Positions 1 through 8,101 of a stretch of 47,787 nucleotides of DNA are shown here, in pieces. The stretch comes from Acidimicrobiaceae bacterium (GTDB lineage: Bacteria; Actinomycetota; Acidimicrobiia; Acidimicrobiales; RAAP-2), in contig PMLV01000076.1 in NCBI GenBank assembly GCA_003160635.1, positions 12,410 through 60,196 on the forward strand, in the 5' to 3' direction. How positions within the stretch are numbered: position 1 is the stretch's first letter; the number at the start of each line of letters is the position of its first letter. The notes beneath the pieces are model-generated. The model saw only the letters and a list, made by a program, of their open reading frames with translations, searched no databases and had not been told where the DNA came from. Position numbers and translations under genes: made by a program.

Positions 1-843
1 ATGATGGGATTCCCCCACGTCGACATGAAGGCGGTCTATCGGTTCATCACCGAGCAAACCCGGGACACGCAGTCAAAGGAGGAGTTCGAATTCCCGGTCG
101 AGTACATGTTCAAGGACGTCCCCGAAAAAGCGTTCCAAGGCAGCGACGACCCGATTGACGTGACCCTACGAGAGATGGACCACTGGGGAATCGAAAAGGG
201 GATGATCACGGTCGGCGACACGTCCGGGACCGGTGCGGAGGCACTCAGACGTCATCCAAGCCGGTTCATCGCCTCCACGTCGGCGGATCCCAACGAAGGC
301 ATGCCGGGTATCAACCGTATCGTGCGCGACTACGAGTCCTACGGTGTGCGCGCCGTGTCCGTCTTTCCCGCCGGGACGTTCCCACAGGTTCCCATCAACG
401 ACAAGAAGATGTACCCGATCTACGCCAAGTGCGTTGAACTCGACATCCCGATCTTCTGCTGTGCCGGCATCCCGGGGCCCCGCCTCAAGGCGGCGTGTCA
501 GCATGTCGAGCTCATCGACGAGGTCATGTTCGATTTTCCAGAGCTCGTCTTCGTGACTCGACACGGTTGTGAGCCTTGGACCGAGCTCGCGGTCAAGCTG
601 ATGCTCAAGTGGCCGGGCCTCCACTTCTCGACCAGTGCATTCGCTCCGAAGTACTACCCCCGGGACATCGTCAACTATGCCAACACGCGTGGCGCCGACA
701 AGATCATCTACGCCGGGTACTTTCCGATGGGCCTCTCCCTCGAGCGCATCATGGGCGAGATGCCCCAGGTTGGCTTCAAGGATGACGTGTGGCCCAAGTT
801 CCTTCGCACCAACGCGTTGCGGGTTCTCGGGCTGGATGGGTGA
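1..843 (+). CDS. Amidohydrolase-superfamily-like protein lacking metal ligands, probably 5'-truncated
   Basis: The 280 residues match, at roughly half of positions by eye, the protein at 41378-42244. That paralogue has about ten more residues before the equivalent of 'FPHVD', so the true start probably lies just upstream of the window. The fold is inferred to be the amidohydrolase-2 TIM barrel (ACMSD/resorcylate decarboxylase type), from the order of motifs: 'FPVEYMF', 'FPAG', 'GIPGPR', 'FVTRHG' and 'YAGYFPMG'. Usual metal ligands are missing: there is no DxHxH near the N-terminus, Cys-Cys-Ala-Gly replaces His-x-Gly, and 'AGYFP' replaces the Gly-Ser-Asp-x-Pro of the catalytic Asp. Only the RHG histidine remains. 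The role is unknown; either a metal-free lyase or hydrolase, or a non-catalytic protein. Family-level call fairly sure, function not. Confidence 0.72.
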   Translation: MMGFPHVDMKAVYRFITEQTRDTQSKEEFEFPVEYMFKDVPEKAFQGSDDPIDVTLREMDHWGIEKGMITVGDTSGTGAEALRRHPSRFIASTSADPNEGMPGINRIVRDYESYGVRAVSVFPAGTFPQVPINDKKMYPIYAKCVELDIPIFCCAGIPGPRLKAACQHVELIDEVMFDFPELVFVTRHGCEPWTELAVKLMLKWPGLHFSTSAFAPKYYPRDIVNYANTRGADKIIYAGYFPMGLSLERIMGEMPQVGFKDDVWPKFLRTNALRVLGLDG

Positions 844-1168
844 GTCGTCCGCACGCGCGCACATAATCTGAATTTGAATTTGTTCCTCCGCCATCTAGCA
901 ATGGGACACAGGATTCGTTACTATGTCCGGACCACACCGAGCGATGAAGGAGGTGCCACGTTGACTACCCGATCCAATAATCCGATGACCGCGTGGGCAT
1001 CGCCCGTCGCTATGTGGGCGTAACTCTGCTGATCATTCGGCATTGAGCTAGCCCTTTCCTCTGTCCCGTTCAATCCGGACGCCCCTGGCCTTATTCGCGC
1101 ATCCGAGCCGTTCCCGGCTTGTGCGTGGAGCCACGTACCCCCTTTTTCATTCAGCCTGAGGAGTCGTT
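844..1168. other. Intergenic region with a possible promoter and leader ORF
   Basis: These 325 bases hold no long gene. A direct repeat GAATTT-GAATTT lies near 871-882. TACTAT at 919-924 could be a -10 element, but no good -35 is present at the right distance. An AAGGAGG ribosome site at 947-953 precedes a 20-codon ORF (961-1023). The remainder up to the next ribosome site (1157-1163) shows nothing I recognise. Confidence 0.4.
961..1023 (+). CDS. Possible 20-residue leader peptide
   Basis: TTG at 961 follows the perfect Shine-Dalgarno AAGGAGG by seven bases and opens a 20-codon frame ending in TAA at 1021-1023. The peptide would start MTTRSNNPMTAW. It has no cysteine and no run of one amino acid typical of attenuators. 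The strong ribosome site is the only real evidence, so this may be chance or a leader peptide for the small gene at 1169. Confidence 0.25.
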   Translation: MTTRSNNPMTAWASPVAMWA

Positions 1169-1396
1169 GTGCATCCCGATCTATTGCGGGCGCTCGCGCA
1201 AGAGCGCCAGGCGGAGCTTCTCCGCTCTCATGAATTCCGACAATCGAATGGAGATCTCCCGCTGAGACCTACACGCACACCCGACACGCGGGTCTGCCGC
1301 ATCCGACGCGTGATCGGCGTGGCACTCGTCGGCGCCGGTGCACGCATGCTCGGGAACACCACAGCCAGCATCGACGTCCTCGACGGTCGGCGGTGA
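1169..1396 (+). CDS. Small actinobacterial-type protein, unknown function
   Basis: A 75-residue protein begins with GTG five bases after the ribosome site TGAGGAG (1157-1163). The N-terminal stretch 'MHPDLLRALAQERQAELLR' is a charged amphipathic helix of a kind often seen at the start of short actinobacterial proteins. The C-terminal half has a basic segment followed by 'VIGVALVGAGARML', a short hydrophobic helix that might associate with the membrane. It sits alone between an amidohydrolase-like gene and zwf. A GC hairpin (CGGCCC-GGA-GGGCCG, 1426-1440) follows its stop and may be a weak terminator. No function can be assigned; start choice is good because of the ribosome site. Confidence 0.6.
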   Translation: MHPDLLRALAQERQAELLRSHEFRQSNGDLPLRPTRTPDTRVCRIRRVIGVALVGAGARMLGNTTASIDVLDGRR

Positions 1397-1598
1397 TCCC
1401 CCCTGCGGGTCGGGGATGGCCGGGTCGGCCCGGAGGGCCGGGCACTCATACGGGGATCCGCGATGCACGCGCGGCAATCCGAGACCGATTCCCATAGAGT
1501 CATCGCATCATGTTGAGTTCCTCGTTGTCGGGCCGCGCTCTCGCTGCACCGGGAGACACCGTCGACTGCAGTCTCCCCTCCCCGGCTGGGAGACGAGG

Positions 1599-3017
1599 AT
1601 GAACACCGTGGGCCCCGAGGCACCCGACGCGTTGGTGATCTTCGGCATGACCGGCGACCTGGCGCGCAAAATGACGTTCGGTGCCCTCTACCGGTTGGAG
1701 GCGGCCGATCAATTGAAATGCCCGATCATCGGGGTGGCAAGTGACGCCTGGTCACACGATCAACTGAGCGCCGCCCTCCGAAAGGCCCTCACTGACACCG
1801 GAGAGAGCTTCGACGACAAGACGCTGGCCCGCTTGACACAGAGATTCACCTATCTCCAGGGTGACTTCACCGATACCGGAACCTACACATCTCTGGCAAC
1901 CTTGTTGCGGGGTTCCGCCAGGCCGCTGTTCTACCTCGAGATCCCCCCGGCTCTCTTCGGGAAGGTGGTCACCCAGCTGGGACAGGCGGGACTCACCGAG
2001 CGCGCGACCGTCATGATCGAGAAGCCCTTCGGCCATGACCTCGAGTCGGCCCGTGCCCTCAACGAGGAACTCCACGCGGTACTGGCCGAAAGCCAGATTC
2101 TCAGGATCGACCACTTCCTGGGAAAACAGCCGATACTCGACATGCTGTTTCTCCGCTTCGCCAACGCGCTGTTCGAACCCGTGTGGAATCGGGCCCATGT
2201 AGCGGCCGTCCACATCACCATGGCGGAGAACTTCGGCGTGGAGGACCGCGGTGCGTTCTACGACTCGGTGGGTGCCCTACGCGACGTCGTGCAGAACCAC
2301 CTGTTGCAGATGCTCGCGCTCGTGACCATGGATGCGCCCGTCGGTCCCGGGTCCGGGCCCCTCTGGGACAAGAAGGTCGACATCTTTCGCGCCGTGGCCG
2401 ACGTCGATCCGGCCCACTGCGTGCGGGCGCAGTACGAGGGGTACCGCCAGGTACCCGGGGTCAAGACTGACTCGAGCACTGAAACGTTTGTCGCACTGCG
2501 TCTCACCATCGACAATTGGCGATGGGCCGGGGTTCCCTTCTTCATCCGGGCCGGGAAGGCGATGGCCGCCCGGGCCACGGAAGTGCGGGTCATCTTCCGG
2601 CGCGTCCCCTCTCTGGCCTTCTTGGGCGAGGTCCGACATGCAGATCCAAATGAGCTCGTCTTCCGGATTGATCCCGATGCCGGGTTACGGCTTGCCATCC
2701 GCTCAAAAGGAACCGACGGGCGCGCCTGTCGAGACGTCCACATGGATCTCCCCTTCGCCGCCGAGCTCGGCCAACCTCCCGAGCCCTACGTCCGGCTCAT
2801 CCATGACGCGCTGGCCGGCGATCATTCCCTCTTTACCCGGGAGGACGCAGTAGAGGAAACCTGGCGCATACTCCAGCCGTTGCTCGACAATCCTCCCGCC
2901 CCGGTGCCCTACGCCGTCGGCTCGTGGGGGCCGGCGGAGGCAGACGACCTCGTCCGGGGTCTCCCCTCGTGGCGCTTGCCCTGGCTTCCGGAAGATCAGG
3001 CGCCTTCTTCTGCGTGA
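1599..3017 (+). CDS. zwf: Glucose-6-phosphate 1-dehydrogenase
   Basis: This 472-residue enzyme oxidises glucose 6-phosphate to 6-phosphogluconolactone with NAD(P)+, the first step of the oxidative pentose phosphate pathway, in the cytoplasm. The nucleotide-binding motif is 'GMTGDLA' (residues 16-22), a variant of the usual GxSGDLA. 'EKPFG' (141-145) and the active-site block 'RIDHFLGKQ' (169-177) are present; the usual form is RIDHYLGKE, so Tyr to Phe and Glu to Gln are changed. The frame is open further upstream, but ATG at 1599 is chosen because GGGAG lies six bases before it and the family fold begins there. Length is normal. It converges with the exporter gene, leaving only nine bases between stops. 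It is not beside gnd or other pentose phosphate genes in this window. Confidence 0.93.
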   Translation: MNTVGPEAPDALVIFGMTGDLARKMTFGALYRLEAADQLKCPIIGVASDAWSHDQLSAALRKALTDTGESFDDKTLARLTQRFTYLQGDFTDTGTYTSLATLLRGSARPLFYLEIPPALFGKVVTQLGQAGLTERATVMIEKPFGHDLESARALNEELHAVLAESQILRIDHFLGKQPILDMLFLRFANALFEPVWNRAHVAAVHITMAENFGVEDRGAFYDSVGALRDVVQNHLLQMLALVTMDAPVGPGSGPLWDKKVDIFRAVADVDPAHCVRAQYEGYRQVPGVKTDSSTETFVALRLTIDNWRWAGVPFFIRAGKAMAARATEVRVIFRRVPSLAFLGEVRHADPNELVFRIDPDAGLRLAIRSKGTDGRACRDVHMDLPFAAELGQPPEPYVRLIHDALAGDHSLFTREDAVEETWRILQPLLDNPPAPVPYAVGSWGPAEADDLVRGLPSWRLPWLPEDQAPSSA

Positions 3018-3026
3018 CGGAGTCCC

Positions 3027-4832
3027 CTAAATCTCGTTGACGACACCGGCGCCCACCTCAGCCGATGCCAGGTCTCCCACTTCGAGCAGTCCCCTACTGG
3101 CGTTATCCGGGAGAAAGTCCTCGGCGTGGATGTAACGACCCCCCCGGAGCCACGAGGCGATGGCACCGACAAGGGATGTGCCGGCGGCGAAATCGAACGC
3201 CAGATGCAAGCCGTGTGCGAAGGCGGGCGCGATCACGCTGGGAAAGAAACTTCGCCCCGTCAGGTAGCGGGCTCGGGTCGCGCCGAGCCCGGCGAGCACG
3301 TGATGAGGAACCAACGTCTGAATGGGATTGAAGCCGAGGAATGCCGCAAACAGGCTCCCGATCGGGGGGAGATGTGAAACCTTGAGCGCCTGGTTCGCCG
3401 GGACCCCTTGTGCCGTCAATCCTGCATAGAGGTGCTCCGGCAGGGTCGAAGCCAGTCCGAGCGTGACAATGGAGAAGAACACTCCGATGGAGAGGACCCC
3501 CGCCGAATTCATGAACGTGGCGTTGATCCCGGCCCCCGCACCTCGTTGGTCGGGCGGCAAGCTGTTCATGATGCCGGTCTGGTTCGGCGCAATGAACATG
3601 CCCGAGAAGAACGACAGGAAGAAGAGGATGATGGCGAACGGAGCGTACGAAAAATTCATGGGCAGCAATTCGAGAAGGAAGTAGCACCCGCCGGCGCCGA
3701 CAAGACCGATGGTGGCAACGCCCCGGGACCCGAGGCGGTCGGCCATGATGCCGAAGATGGGACCGGAGATCATGAAGCCGATGGTCAAGGGCACCAAGGC
3801 GATCCCGGCCCAGAGCGGGGTTCGGGAGAAGCTGTACCCGTGCTGGGGCAACCAGATCCCCTGGAGCCAGATGATCAGCATGAACTGGATGCCCCCGCGA
3901 CCCATAGCCGACAGCAGCGAGGCGATGATGCCGGCGGTGAAGGCCCGGATCCGGAACAGGTTGAGCTGGATCATCGGGTTCGGAACCCTGAACTCGATCG
4001 CGACGAACACGACCAGAATCGCCAAGCCGCCAAACACACCGCCGAGCACCTCGGGGTTGGTCCATCCCATCGTGTGCCCGCCATAGGGCTGAATGCCGTA
4101 GACGATCCCCGTCAGCAGCGCGATGAGGCCGACGGCAAAGGTGACATTGCCCAGCCAGTCGATTTTCGAAGCGACCCGAATGCCGCTGTCCTTCAGCTTC
4201 AGGTAGGCCCACACCGTGCCGAACAGGCCGAATGGCACAGAGACCAAGAACACGAGTCGCCATTCGATCGGGGCCAGCAGGCCACCCAGAATGAGGCCGA
4301 TGAACGAGCCGCTGACCAGCGCCACGCCGCTGATTCCCTGCGCCTTACCCCGCTCGTTCTGCGGAAATGCATCGGTGAGAATGGCACTGGAGTTGGCGAA
4401 CAGGAATGAGCCGCCGACACCTTGTCCGACCCGCATGAAGATGATCCACAACGCCCCTCCGGCGCCCGACATCCAGGTGATGGACAGGAGTATTGAAAAA
4501 ACAGTGAACACGGCAAAGCCGAGGTTGTACATGCGCACCCGGCCGAACATGTCCCCCACGCGGCCGAAACTGACCACTAACACTGCGGTCACCAATATGA
4601 ATCCCATCAGGATCCACAAGAAATACGACGTATTCCCCGGCGCCAGCGGCTGCATGTTGATGCCCCGAAAGACGTCGGGTAACGAGATCAACAAGATGGA
4701 TTGGTTGATCGTGACCATCAAGATGCCCAAGGTCGTGTTCGACAGGGCGATCCACTTGTAACGGTCGTCCGGCGTCGGGCCGACCACGGAATTCGGTGGG
4801 CCGGTGTCGCTCCGCCCTCGTACGTCGGTCAT
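3027..4832 (-). CDS. MFS exporter, DHA2 (EmrB/QacA-like) family
   Basis: A protein of about 600 residues with about 14 hydrophobic helices in the layout of the DHA2 drug:H+ antiporters. The first helix pair carries '[20 protein letters not shown]', followed by the motif A-like loop '[13 protein letters not shown]', the helix '[19 protein letters not shown]' and motif C-like '[13 protein letters not shown]'. It is expected to export hydrophobic compounds across the cytoplasmic membrane; the substrate cannot be inferred. A longer start at 4877 is possible, but ATG at 4832 is favoured because GGGGGAG lies upstream, though with long spacing (12 bases). The upstream region holds two adjacent palindromes (4955-4976) that could be an operator. 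No regulator gene is adjacent. The C-terminal part after the last helix is short and acidic. Confidence 0.85.
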   Translation of the reverse strand: MTDVRGRSDTGPPNSVVGPTPDDRYKWIALSNTTLGILMVTINQSILLISLPDVFRGINMQPLAPGNTSYFLWILMGFILVTAVLVVSFGRVGDMFGRVRMYNLGFAVFTVFSILLSITWMSGAGGALWIIFMRVGQGVGGSFLFANSSAILTDAFPQNERGKAQGISGVALVSGSFIGLILGGLLAPIEWRLVFLVSVPFGLFGTVWAYLKLKDSGIRVASKIDWLGNVTFAVGLIALLTGIVYGIQPYGGHTMGWTNPEVLGGVFGGLAILVVFVAIEFRVPNPMIQLNLFRIRAFTAGIIASLLSAMGRGGIQFMLIIWLQGIWLPQHGYSFSRTPLWAGIALVPLTIGFMISGPIFGIMADRLGSRGVATIGLVGAGGCYFLLELLPMNFSYAPFAIILFFLSFFSGMFIAPNQTGIMNSLPPDQRGAGAGINATFMNSAGVLSIGVFFSIVTLGLASTLPEHLYAGLTAQGVPANQALKVSHLPPIGSLFAAFLGFNPIQTLVPHHVLAGLGATRARYLTGRSFFPSVIAPAFAHGLHLAFDFAAGTSLVGAIASWLRGGRYIHAEDFLPDNASRGLLEVGDLASAEVGAGVVNEI

Positions 4833-4954
4833 CAGTGGCGTCGACTCCCCCTGCGTGGTCGGCTGCGCCGCGCCCACGATCCGACCATGGGGACGGGCGG
4901 GCCCGCCCCGTGCTGGCGCTCGACTTTAGTTACTTGCGGCACACAAAGATCTTA

Positions 4955-4976
4955 CCGACGCGTCGGACCCGGGTCC
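4955..4976. promoter_or_regulatory. Two overlapping 12-bp palindromes, possible operator of the exporter
   Basis: CCGACGCGTCGG (4955-4966) and GGACCCGGGTCC (4965-4976) are both perfect palindromes and share two bases. They sit about 125-145 bases upstream of the exporter start, next to TAAGAT on the minus strand, which could be its -10 element. Placement fits repressor binding, but no regulator is known for it. Confidence 0.4.
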
Positions 4977-5054
4977 ACGGGAGGCAGATCGACGGCGCGC
5001 TCCCGTCCTCCACGCGGGGCGGAGCGGCAGACGGGGGGGCTCGTTGCAACCCCG

Positions 5055-5096
5055 GCGCCCGTACCGGGCCGCAGCATGCCGACCCGGTACGGGCGC
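5055..5096. repeat. Perfect 14-bp inverted repeat with 14-base loop
   Basis: GCGCCCGTACCGGG (5055-5068) pairs exactly with CCCGGTACGGGCGC (5083-5096). The loop includes the palindrome GCATGC (5074-5079). There is no T tract on either side, so a simple rho-independent terminator is unlikely. It is followed at once by the tandem repeat GTGGTGTAC x2 (5099-5116). It may be a protein-binding site or an RNA hairpin at the end of the maf transcript. Confidence 0.5.
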
Positions 5097-5391
5097 ACGT
5101 GGTGTACGTGGTGTACGATGCGAGCCTCTACCTTCAATCGCGAGGGTTTCGTGAGGACGGCGTACGTCGTCCATTACACCCAGGTAGGACGCCCAGGCGC
5201 CCGACCTGTCGCTGCCCACGAAGGTATGACGTTGCGCCATCGGGCTCCACCCCTCCGCCCGTTGTCGCCAGCTTCTCCCGGTGGGAACGACATTTGGATG
5301 TAGTGGGCGACGCAGGCCGGCCTTCGAGCCAAGACGCCACCGCTCCATCACGCCACGCCCACACCTCGAGCATCGCCACACCATCCACCGC

Positions 5392-6000
5392 TCAAGGTGT
5401 GCCTCCCCACAGGTCGGTAATCGTGACCCCCACGTCGTTCAACATGCGCCGCACGACGGGAAGTGAAAGTCCCAGGACGTTGCTGGGGACACCCTCGATG
5501 CCGTCGACGAAGGGTGCCGAACGACCATCGATGCTGAACGCTCCGGCGAGCGTCAACGCTTCGGCGCTGGCCACATAGGCTTTGATCTCGGCTCCGGTGG
5601 GCGTGCCAAAGCGCACGACGGTGCTGTCGAGCCTGGAGATCGTCGTGTCGTTCCGGGTGTCGATCAGGCAATGGCCGGTATGAAGAATGCCCCGGTTCCC
5701 CGAGAGACGTTGCCACATGTCGATGGCCTCGGCCGAAGATTCCGGCTTCCCCAGAGACACTCCATCAAGGTCGAGCATCGAATCACAGGCAAGAATCAAC
5801 GCTTCGGGCAATCCCCCGGCGACGGCCGAGGCCTTTCGCTCTGCCAGTGCGACGACGGCGCGGGCCGTATCGATCCCGTCCACCTCCTCGCTGACGCCGC
5901 TCACGACAACGTCGGGGTTGAATCCGGCGTCGCGTAGCACGCGCAGGCGGGTGACCGAGCCTGACGCCAATATGAATCGAGGCGTGGCGGATGACGTCAT
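5392..6000 (-). CDS. maf: Maf-family nucleotide pyrophosphatase
   Basis: A 202-residue cytoplasmic enzyme of the Maf/HAM1 fold, expected to hydrolyse non-canonical or modified nucleoside triphosphates to monophosphates and pyrophosphate. The N-terminal signature 'LASGSVTRLRVLRDAGF' corresponds to the family SxSxxR motif. 'ERKASAVA' provides the conserved lysine, and 'ACDSMLDLDGVSLGKP' is the catalytic Asp with the GKP motif. The frame is open to 6054, but ATG at 6000 (or the ATG just before it at 6003) follows GGAGG with proper spacing. The length is that of the family (about 200). Maf proteins are often near cell-division or acetyl-CoA carboxylase genes; here it stands alone, with an exporter downstream and a propeller gene divergently upstream. 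Confidence 0.9.
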   Translation of the reverse strand: MTSSATPRFILASGSVTRLRVLRDAGFNPDVVVSGVSEEVDGIDTARAVVALAERKASAVAGGLPEALILACDSMLDLDGVSLGKPESSAEAIDMWQRLSGNRGILHTGHCLIDTRNDTTISRLDSTVVRFGTPTGAEIKAYVASAEALTLAGAFSIDGRSAPFVDGIEGVPSNVLGLSLPVVRRMLNDVGVTITDLWGGTP

Positions 6001-6191
6001 CATGAACCTCCGAGGGGATGTACCCGTCGTCGGGGTACCGCCCGGATCGGCCACGGGCTCGAGCGCTCATATGGCGCGAGTACACCACGCGACCCTTCAA
6101 TTACTATGGAGGCACACGATGACGCGAAGCGGGAAGCAGGCCCTCCGCGCTTCGGACGAAACAAGCTCGGGTCCTGGGCAAAGGGACGGGA

Positions 6192-7280
6192 ATGCGACGA
6201 TTGGGACATCACAGGAGATTGGGCCACCGTGGCCGAACGATACTGGCCGTCGTGGTACTCCTCGTCGTCGGGGCAGCACTCGGCCTCGGCGGGTTGAAGG
6301 CTGCGCACAAGCTCCATCTCACGACACCTTCCTCCGTCGCGCAGGCCTCGGCCGGCTACGACCTCAATGCCCCGACTGCGGCTGCGGTGGAGGGCCGCGA
6401 CCTCTTCGTCGCCAACGAAGCCGGGAACTCGGTCAGCGTGATCAATGCATCGACAGGTGCGCACCTGGCGACTCTGTCAGGGGGCTCCTTCGCATTCGAC
6501 CGGCCGACGGCCATCATCGCTCTGGGGCCAGACCTCTTTGTCGCCAATGGCGCCGGCAACTCGGTGACCGAGATCAACGGTAACTCTCGAACGTTGATTC
6601 GCATCATTTCAGGGCCTCAGTTCCAATTCTCCCACCCGATCGCGCTGGCCGGAGACAAGGGCCGCCTCTTCGTTCTGAGCTCCGACGGGCCGGTGACTGC
6701 GCTCTCGACGACATCGGGGGCTCTCGCCGGCGTGGCCGCGGGCAGTCAGTTCGGATTCGCCACACCGCGTGGTGTCGCCGCCAGCGGCAACGACCTCTTC
6801 GTGACCAACAGCAGCACAAATTCGATTGTGAAGATCGACGCCCGGACGATGGCATACGTGACGACACTCCGCGGGGCGGCCTACGGGTTGAAGAACCCGA
6901 TCGGTGCAGCAATCGATGGCAACGACCTCTGGGTGACCAACGAAGCAGGCGACTCAGTCACCGAGATCTCGATCCGGACCGATGCACCCGTGCGAGTGGT
7001 GGTGGATCACACCAACCTCCCGACTCCCGGTCCCATCACCGTGGGCGACGGGTACGTCTTCACGCTCAGCCCGCCCGGAGTCTCTCCCATGGTCACCCAG
7101 GTAACCCCGAACGACGGCACCGTGCCGTGGATGATGTGCAACACGAACGGGCCCTACCTCTTCAGCAATCCACAGGCCGCGGTCGTGAGCGGCTCAAATC
7201 TCTGGGTGGTGAGCAAGGCGAGCAGTTCCCTCACCGAAATGAACACGGACAGCGGCGCACTGATACGAACGATCTCGTAG
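6192..7280 (+). CDS. Membrane-anchored seven-bladed beta-propeller protein
   Basis: A 362-residue protein with a basic N-terminus and one strong hydrophobic helix ('TILAVVVLLVVGAALGLGG', residues 16-34), giving an anchored or secreted protein facing outward. The rest is seven repeats of about 45 residues, each centred on a strand such as 'DLFVANEAGNSVSVINAST', 'DLFVANGAGNSVTEI', 'DLFVTNSSTNSIVKI' or 'DLWVTNEAGDSVTEI'. This is the NHL/YVTN-type beta-propeller. Such proteins usually bind proteins or sugars and are not enzymes; some are lactonase-like, which cannot be excluded. AAGGGA precedes the ATG with suitable spacing and an upstream TGA at 6120 in the same frame rules out a much longer form. 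It is followed 41 bases later by an acyltransferase gene on the same strand. Confidence 0.78.
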   Translation: MRRLGHHRRLGHRGRTILAVVVLLVVGAALGLGGLKAAHKLHLTTPSSVAQASAGYDLNAPTAAAVEGRDLFVANEAGNSVSVINASTGAHLATLSGGSFAFDRPTAIIALGPDLFVANGAGNSVTEINGNSRTLIRIISGPQFQFSHPIALAGDKGRLFVLSSDGPVTALSTTSGALAGVAAGSQFGFATPRGVAASGNDLFVTNSSTNSIVKIDARTMAYVTTLRGAAYGLKNPIGAAIDGNDLWVTNEAGDSVTEISIRTDAPVRVVVDHTNLPTPGPITVGDGYVFTLSPPGVSPMVTQVTPNDGTVPWMMCNTNGPYLFSNPQAAVVSGSNLWVVSKASSSLTEMNTDSGALIRTIS

Positions 7281-7321
7281 GTTCCTCGGCAGAGGGGATC
7301 TCGCCACATAGCATCGCATGC

Positions 7322-8092
7322 ATGCGTCGGATGGCGGACGGGGTAATGGCTGGTTTCGCTCGGCTGCTCATTCATGTCTTCTTTCGAGGGATCGAGGTGG
7401 CGCACCCGGAGCACCTTCCTCCCTCGGGACCCGTTGTCGTCGTGGCCAATCACAGAAACGGACTCGTAGACGGTCTCCTCCAGATGTCGACACTCAGCCG
7501 CTATCCGCGTTTTCTCGGAAAATCGACCTTGTTCAAGATCACCCCACTCTGGCCATTCTTGAAGTTTGCCGGAGTGGTGCCTGTCTATCGTTCGATCGAC
7601 GGTGCGCGCGGCGGTAAGAACGCATCGGCCTTCGCCACCTGCCATCGGATTCTGGCCCAGGGCGGCGTCGTGGCGGTGTTCCCAGAAGGGATCAGTCACG
7701 ACGAATCGTCGCTACAGCCCCTCAAGACGGGAGCGGCGCGGATTGCACTCGAGGCCGGCGCTGCAGGCGTGGCCGACGTGGTGACCGTTGCCGTGGGGCT
7801 GACCTACGACGCGAAAGCGCGATTCCGTTCGCGGGCATTGGTCAGGATCGGCCTACCGGTGGGCATTTCTCGCTGGACCGAAGGCTATGGAAACGACAGC
7901 CACGAGGCGGACTCGACCGTGCCCTCGTCGCTCAGTGCGAGCTACGTGGAACGGGCGCTGTCGCTGGGCGACGAGGCTGAGTACGTGCCCCTGGCCGGCG
8001 CGGGACACATGGACATGATCGATCCTCACGGTGTTGCTTTTCGCGAGGTGACAGCTCGGCTCGACCTGATCGCCCCACCGACATCGGGCTGA
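7322..8092 (+). CDS. PlsC-type 1-acyl-glycerol-phosphate acyltransferase, HX5D variant
   Basis: A protein of about 256 residues transferring an acyl chain to glycerol 3-phosphate, lysophosphatidate or a similar alcohol at the inner membrane face. The catalytic motif is 'NHRNGLVD' (residues 43-50), where five residues separate His and Asp; most PlsC enzymes have four. This spacing together with 'FPEGISHDESSLQPLKTGAA' (from residue 120) resembles the yeast Gat1/Sct1-like branch rather than plain PlsC. The motif 'GVVPVYRSIDG' (block III) is also seen. The start is uncertain: ATG at 7322, 7331 or 7346 are possible, none with a perfect ribosome site. It may be co-transcribed with the propeller gene. 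It converges with the gene ending at 8102. Confidence 0.8.
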   Translation: MRRMADGVMAGFARLLIHVFFRGIEVAHPEHLPPSGPVVVVANHRNGLVDGLLQMSTLSRYPRFLGKSTLFKITPLWPFLKFAGVVPVYRSIDGARGGKNASAFATCHRILAQGGVVAVFPEGISHDESSLQPLKTGAARIALEAGAAGVADVVTVAVGLTYDAKARFRSRALVRIGLPVGISRWTEGYGNDSHEADSTVPSSLSASYVERALSLGDEAEYVPLAGAGHMDMIDPHGVAFREVTARLDLIAPPTSG

Positions 8093-8101
8093 GCGAGGTG
8101 C

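Larger units (their letters stand above)
4833..5391. other. 559-base intergenic region dense in inverted repeats
   Basis: No protein gene is convincing here on either strand; frames that are open have no ribosome site and no family signature. The region holds two adjacent 12-bp palindromes (4955-4966, 4965-4976), a 14-bp perfect inverted repeat (5055-5096), a tandem 9-bp repeat GTGGTGTAC (5099-5116) and a near-palindrome of 18 bp (5155-5172). It lies upstream of the minus-strand exporter and downstream of the minus-strand maf gene, so it probably contains the exporter promoter plus other sites. Confidence 0.5.

Noticed and set aside
1338..1598. An N-terminal extension of glucose-6-phosphate dehydrogenase
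   Set aside because: The extra 87 residues overlap the small gene at 1169 and do not belong to the fold; GGGAG before 1599 marks the start.
5041..5300. A tRNA or structured RNA gene
   Set aside because: The inverted repeat and palindromes do not form a cloverleaf and no CCA-type acceptor or T-loop consensus is seen.
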